Assembly (NCBI GenBank): GCA_947359465.1
Contig: OX375873.1
Coordinates: 130,145,399-130,209,398 of the forward strand
DNA: 64,000 nucleotides
Reading direction: 5' to 3'
DNA from: Metellina segmentata
Taxonomy: Eukaryota > Arthropoda > Arachnida > Araneae > Tetragnathidae
The first letter of the stretch is position 1. Every line of letters starts with the position of its first letter. Shown here piece by piece: positions 59,526 to 64,000 of the stretch. A model generated the notes under the pieces. It was not told where the DNA came from. It worked only from the letters and a program-made list of their open reading frames with translations, and did no database searches. The position numbers and the translations under genes are program-made.

Positions 59526-60966
59526 TACCATCATAGGGTTTGGAGATGGGCAATATACATTATTGTCTCACTTCTTCAGAGCAAAGGTGATCTGCACCAA
59601 ATCATAACAGCCACTGTCAAAAGGATAGTTTCAAAGAATCGAGCTGTTCTTTTTTTGAGAGAAGAATGCAGACGAAAAAAAATTCCGCAGTAAAATTGGT
59701 ATAGTAATAAATGGAACAAATAGTTCTGGAATCTTCGTCCTTGGTATTTGAGATACATTCATAACGTAGAGCTGGATTTTAAAAGGGGCCAGGTCAAATC
59801 TAACACCACTTACAATTTCATAAAAAACAAAGGAATGCAGAGTGTCTTCAAGTGCGAGGGTAAAAGATGCGATCTTGGAATGTGGGTTCCGATTTTCATA
59901 AAAATGGATTTTATTTCCCTTCTTCAAGCGTTCGAAAAGGGTGGAGAAGAAAATGCGTTTTCTTTATGGGCACATTATTGGCTGGAAGCTCTTCTAAAAT
60001 TCATCGGTCGTAAAATTCGAAATTCTACAACCTGACAATAGCTTCGCGCAATAAAGGCGTTCTGCATAAATGATTTTATGAGAATACTTGGGAAGATTCT
60101 TTCGATTTTAGGTATCACATATTGCCTTAGATTTTTCAATGCAGCTTCCTATAGGAGAGTATGCATATCTATATCTCTCTCCAGAAGTCGTAAAAACGAC
60201 AGTATTCACTAATATATACCTCGGCAAGAGTTTGATTACATTGAGTTGTTTTCCTGATATCAAGCCTCTTAAATTTTTTCATTTGTTTGGATACCTCGGA
60301 AGCCTTGATTATAAAAACACTTAATTGTTTAAGAAGATTTATGAATAAATATTCACATTTGCCAAGTTTATAATTAAGAAAATATTTATTATTTGTGTAC
60401 TAAAACATTTATCTTAAATTTAAAAATTTATCATACTATTTTTCAAACATAAATTTGCAATTACTTTTAGTTATATTAGCATATTCGTATATAACAAAAT
60501 GCATACTAGTATTATCAGGAAACTTATATTTATGAAGAAACTATACTGTTGATAACCACTTAATGAAACAATTCTTAATAAATTTTGAAAAGATAATACA
60601 CAAAATAGATCTTAAATTGTAATTTTTAATTTTTTGTTATTTTTGCAATAAAAAAATCTGTTGTTAAACGCAGGAGGTAGAATTTTAAAAAGACATGATA
60701 ATAATTAGAAATATTTCCCTTGTCTGAGACACCCATTCCATGTATTAAAAAGTTTGTGTTGATGTTAGTGTACCCGTTTTCCGCAATAAACAGAACTCAA
60801 AGCATAATATTTAGCGAAATAATAGCTCAAGATTTTATTAATATCTTGCTTCAGAAGAATCTACAAGCATTCACTGCAGTTGAAATTTCTCCTTTGATTA
60901 AACTATCTATTTACTTATTTTAGTGCCTCACAGGGCCCAGAAACTGGCATTATTAGAATACTGGCA

Positions 60967-61617
60967 TCTATATATATAATTCTCTTACGTGGCACGCAAA
61001 AAAGACGTTATTAGTTATCGCTTTTTGGCAACATTGTACGATTGTTTGTTTATCACGAAGCCTCGAGCTTCAATTGAATTTATAGCGTTAACGGATGAAA
61101 TTTTATTGGGAAAAAAATGAATTTTAGTCGAGCTGTGCAGCTAATAATAGAAATCAAATAAAGCGGAGGATCTTTTCAGGGACATTTAAAAAAAGGTCCT
61201 TTTCAGGGTCAACAATTATAGTTCAACAAGACGCTTGCACTACAACTTTCGACTACAAACTCAATGAAAAAGCGTGGGTGGATCAAGTTCAGGGGTAAAT
61301 GTACATACAAACAACATGCTGGGTATTAAATTTCCAAATCAGCGCTCACATTTCGAGTCAAAATTTGCTGAAAGTTTTCATTTAAATTCTGATTTCAGAG
61401 GTACTGCGTATATCTTTTCTGAAAAACAGCAAAAAATTTAGATTTGAAAAGTATGTTTTTGGAATATCATATTTTGTAAACAATTCCTTCTGCTAGGACA
61501 CATGTCTTCATTGATGCGAGCGAAGCGAGCTTTGGTTCGCTCAGCGATCCAATGCGGATTGCGAAGCAATCCTCCGGGAGTTGGCGAGCGTTAGCGAGCA
61601 GGGGGCGGTCCCCCTAG
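60967..61617 (+). mobile_element. Helitron-like non-autonomous element, 651 bp
   Basis: It starts with TCTATATATATAATTC after an A and ends AGGGGGCGGTCCCCCTAG before a T, as expected for rolling-circle elements (5' TC, 3' CTRR, A-T insertion site). The 3' end carries a GGGGG-CGGT-CCCCC hairpin, and upstream of it are GC-rich short palindromes such as GCGAGCGAAGCGAGC and GGATTGCGAAGCAATCC (61519-61572). The hairpin abuts the end more closely than in canonical Helitrons. No Rep/helicase coding is present. No target duplication is seen, which fits. Confidence 0.65.
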
Positions 61618-61703
61618 TACAATAATAAATAAACTCAACAGCGACGAAGATTAATTGTTGGTTTCACCACAACGTTTAAATATGACTTGTGTAACTGTAA
61701 CAG

Positions 61704-61852
61704 TAGGTAGGAAGTTAATTAATTGCACTGGGGCAACACAACGGGTCAGTGGCGACTGCCCGGGAAAAATCCCAAAGGACAACGACTCATAATTTTGAAC
61801 CATGGTCAGATGACGAGATGAACACCTGAGCTGACAACCCACTCATAACTGG
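61704..61852 (-). mobile_element. SINE fragment (3' half)
   Basis: GTAGGTAGGAAGTTAATTAA, GACTGCCCGGGAAAAATCCC and TTTTGAACCATGGTCAGATG. It is truncated in the body near CACTCATAACT and lies about 85 bp after the Helitron-like end. Confidence 0.75.
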
Positions 61853-61934
61853 AATGTCAAATTATCACTAACGCTCTGAGCGCTCAAGAGATTTCTAAAC
61901 AGTGCAATACAGATTTTCCACAACACGCATGGAC

Positions 61935-62240
61935 CGAGGTTGCCCGGTTTATTTCAAAAACGGATTCAACCGAAGGGTTGCGAGTTCGAATCCAACCCAA
62001 AGACCATCGAGTACGAAGGATGTATGAACGTTAAATCTGTCGGGGTCACAAATGTCCTAATGTTGGCGTCGAGAGTGGAATTTTGCTGAGTGGGGTGCCA
62101 GCTCATATGTTTACTTCGTATTACGTCCGTTATTCAAATTTACGTAGTGTTCTTGTTGTATCTTTCCACCTTCTGGGTTGATACCAAACCTTTGTCAATA
62201 GCCCGGTGTTTTGCTCCAAGGCGATGTTAATTAGATAACT
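61935..62240 (+). mobile_element. SINE, head type 2, diverged
   Basis: CCGAGGTTGCCCGG head, GGGTTGCGAGTTCGAATCCA (B box), body with GAGTGGGGTGCCAGCTCA, and tail GATGTTAATTAGATAACTA interrupted by the MITE at 62241. Confidence 0.8.
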
Positions 62241-62746
62241 ACATAGCTGCCAATTCTTCCGGATTACCCGGAAGAATTTTTCCGGTTTTCCGGCCGGAAA
62301 CAAGTTTCTTCCGCTCTTTGCATTTTTTAAAGATTATCGCTAGATTATAGATTACCGAGCATTCTCAAGTAATGTGTAAATAAATATTATAGCCAAGAAT
62401 AGAAATATTATAATCAAGAAATGTGCATTTAAATTATGCTATTATTAAATTATGCTATTATTAAGATACAAACAGAAACTTGATGTATGTTAAACTGCTA
62501 TGTATACAACTTAAGGTTTATAGTTATTTTCTAAAATTAGTTTAAATTGAGGTTAGTTTAAGTTTTCTAAAGGTTGTTTTAATACATTGTATAACTGATA
62601 TTACTAAAGTTTTATTTTAAATCATAAATTTCTGCCCTTCGGTTCATATTTTTAATAAAATGTCGATGCCAAGTATGAATAATAAATTCTTCTGTTTTTT
62701 ACCCAAAATCTTCTGTTTTTTTACCTTATCCAGTTGGCAGCTATGT
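62241..62746. mobile_element. TA-flanked MITE, about 0.5 kb
   Basis: Inverted ends ACATAGCTGCCAA (62241-62253) and TTGGCAGCTATGT (62734-62746) are perfect over 13 bp. A CATAGCTGCCAA terminus with a TA duplication (Tc1/mariner-like) fits best. The ends are followed inside by TTCTTCCGG..CCGGAAGAA and AGAAGAT..-type sequence with no coding content. It splits the tail of the SINE at 61935: AATTAGATAACTA before it and TATCTATCTATC after it read on as one tail. Confidence 0.6.
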
Positions 62747-64000
62747 ATCTATCTATCTTGCAGAACACGCATGTACACATTGAGATTGAAAGAATCCTAA
62801 GAAATATTCCATTGGTCAAGAAAGTAAAAACTGTATGGAAATCATGCTGTCAATTATTCAGAAGTGCGATGAAGAAGTATATCAACACATGTAAAAATCT
62901 TAGGTAAATTGATTTGAATTAAACGTCATACTGGATCAAAAGAACAAGCCATTGATCAACCCACGAAGGTAAAAAGCTTACAGTATGAGGATCGGTGAAA
63001 ATATATTCAGGTAACATTTATTCGATTGTAAAATTTATCATGCGTGATAATTTCGTTTTGCAATATTTTATATATCAAGGAAACCAAAACGATTGATCGA
63101 TGTCAATCGAATTGTCCTCAATATGACCCCTAAAGTTGTCTGGTTAATAGTATTTCTATTATTATTATGAAACATGTGAACTGTGTTACTATTACGCATA
63201 CAGATACACGGGTTTCATTAAATTATTTAATGTGTGTAAATACGTTATTCATAATGTTGGTATCACTAAAAGTATATTTATACATTGATTCAATAATATA
63301 ATTCATTAGATACAAATTGACGGTATGGATATTAAATTATAGGAGAGTAAGATTTATATAACGTATATTAAGAGAATATAATTAAGAGAATACTTACATA
63401 TCTCAACTGTGCTACTCTTACACGTAGTTATACATGTATTTTATGCCTAAATTTATTTAGAATATAATTGTTGTTCATAACGTTGATATGACTAACGTTT
63501 TATTTGTACTTGTATTTAATTATATAATTAACATATTATAAAAATTGATTATAATGGATTTGCATTTAAGAGGATATTTACAAAGGGCGAAAACTGAGTT
63601 ATGTTCGGTTTTGTTGTGAAACACATCTTTGATAATGGGCAACGATTAATTACACTATGCGAAATTAACCACCGATACTGAAACATATACTCTTGATAAC
63701 TCGACTTTAACATTTCTGAACACAACAGTAACTCCTATTTTAATTACCTAAAAATGAAACTTTACATTGGATAGTCCATGAAATATTAATCACTGTTCAT
63801 TTTATTGAAAGAGTTAGTGACGTGTCAAAAGAAGGGGAAATAAACATTATCAATCTATGAAATAAATCTGTTCAGAAGCAAGAAATATCGATTTCATACT
63901 TGAACGCATGGGTAGATTACTTCGTATTCATACATACATAAATGCTCAACAAACCAACCAGCAATTCACCACAGGCGAATTAAACCGGGCATCCTGATTT

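Larger units (their letters stand above)
55814..64000 (-). other. Intron upstream of the Ig1b exon (partial)
   Basis: The first half of Ig1, with its strand-B Cys, must lie upstream of 55813. No exon with an F.C.V pattern and a phase-1 donor was found before 64000. The space holds a Tc1-like relic with an inserted LTR, SINE copies, a Helitron-like element and a MITE. Intervals 59530-60960 and 62980-64000 show nothing recognisable. Confidence 0.65.

Noticed and set aside
59748..60035. 95-codon plus-strand frame with a 98-codon antisense frame
   Set aside because: No domain or splice context; both strands open by chance in a modestly GC-richer patch.
61500..61620. Bacterial contamination or horizontally acquired GC-rich patch
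   Set aside because: The GC-rich palindromic tail fits the 3' end of a Helitron-like element with proper 5' end and A-T junctions.

Overview
This is a eukaryotic, strongly AT-rich window, almost certainly from an arthropod. A spider or other chelicerate is my best guess. That rests on the protein type, the very long introns, and the abundance of tRNA-type SINEs, Tc1-like and hAT-like relics; nothing in the sequence proves the taxon. There is no sign of prokaryotic, viral or organellar gene organisation.

One host gene is supported. It lies on the minus strand and runs through most of the window. Four coding exons at 55606-55813, 45361-45543, 22801-22929 and 10626-10913 (in transcript order) have good splice sites, all in phase 1. 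Joined, they encode the second half of Ig domain 1, all of Ig domain 2 (split over two exons) and Ig domain 3 of a lachesin/DIP/IgLON-type cell-adhesion protein. The signal peptide with the first half of Ig1 should lie upstream, beyond 64000 or unrecognised between 55814 and 64000. The C-terminal anchor exon should lie below 10626, probably outside the window. Introns are about 10.1, 22.4 and 11.9 kb, with at least 10.6 kb more downstream.

The rest is intron filled with mobile DNA. A SINE family with more than 25 copies or fragments in both orientations shares one body and tail but carries two different tRNA-like heads. Two hAT-like DNA transposons (4120-6891 and 47538-50171) each keep TAGGGTG-type termini, 8-bp target duplications and the decayed gene of a widespread, poorly described transposase-like protein. 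Smaller elements are a deleted hAT-like element (35343-35938), a piggyBac-like MITE with TTAA duplications (8637-9028), a Helitron-like non-autonomous element (60967-61617), a TA-flanked MITE (62241-62746), two Tc1-like transposase relics (29600-30040 and 56180-57349) and a 244-bp solo-LTR-like insertion inside the second Tc1 relic. Many are nested, so relative ages can be read. A 15-unit minisatellite at 9036-9772 appears to have grown out of a SINE tail.

Several GC-richer, non-repetitive islands stand out in the introns (around 16.4, 21.8, 27.3, 31.2, 37.7-38.8, 40.8 and 46.1-46.8 kb). They have no convincing coding content and are the best candidates for conserved regulatory DNA of the Ig gene or its neighbours. 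Tandem arrays with periods of about 112, 134, 123 and 250 bp, and (TA)n tracts, account for much of the remainder.
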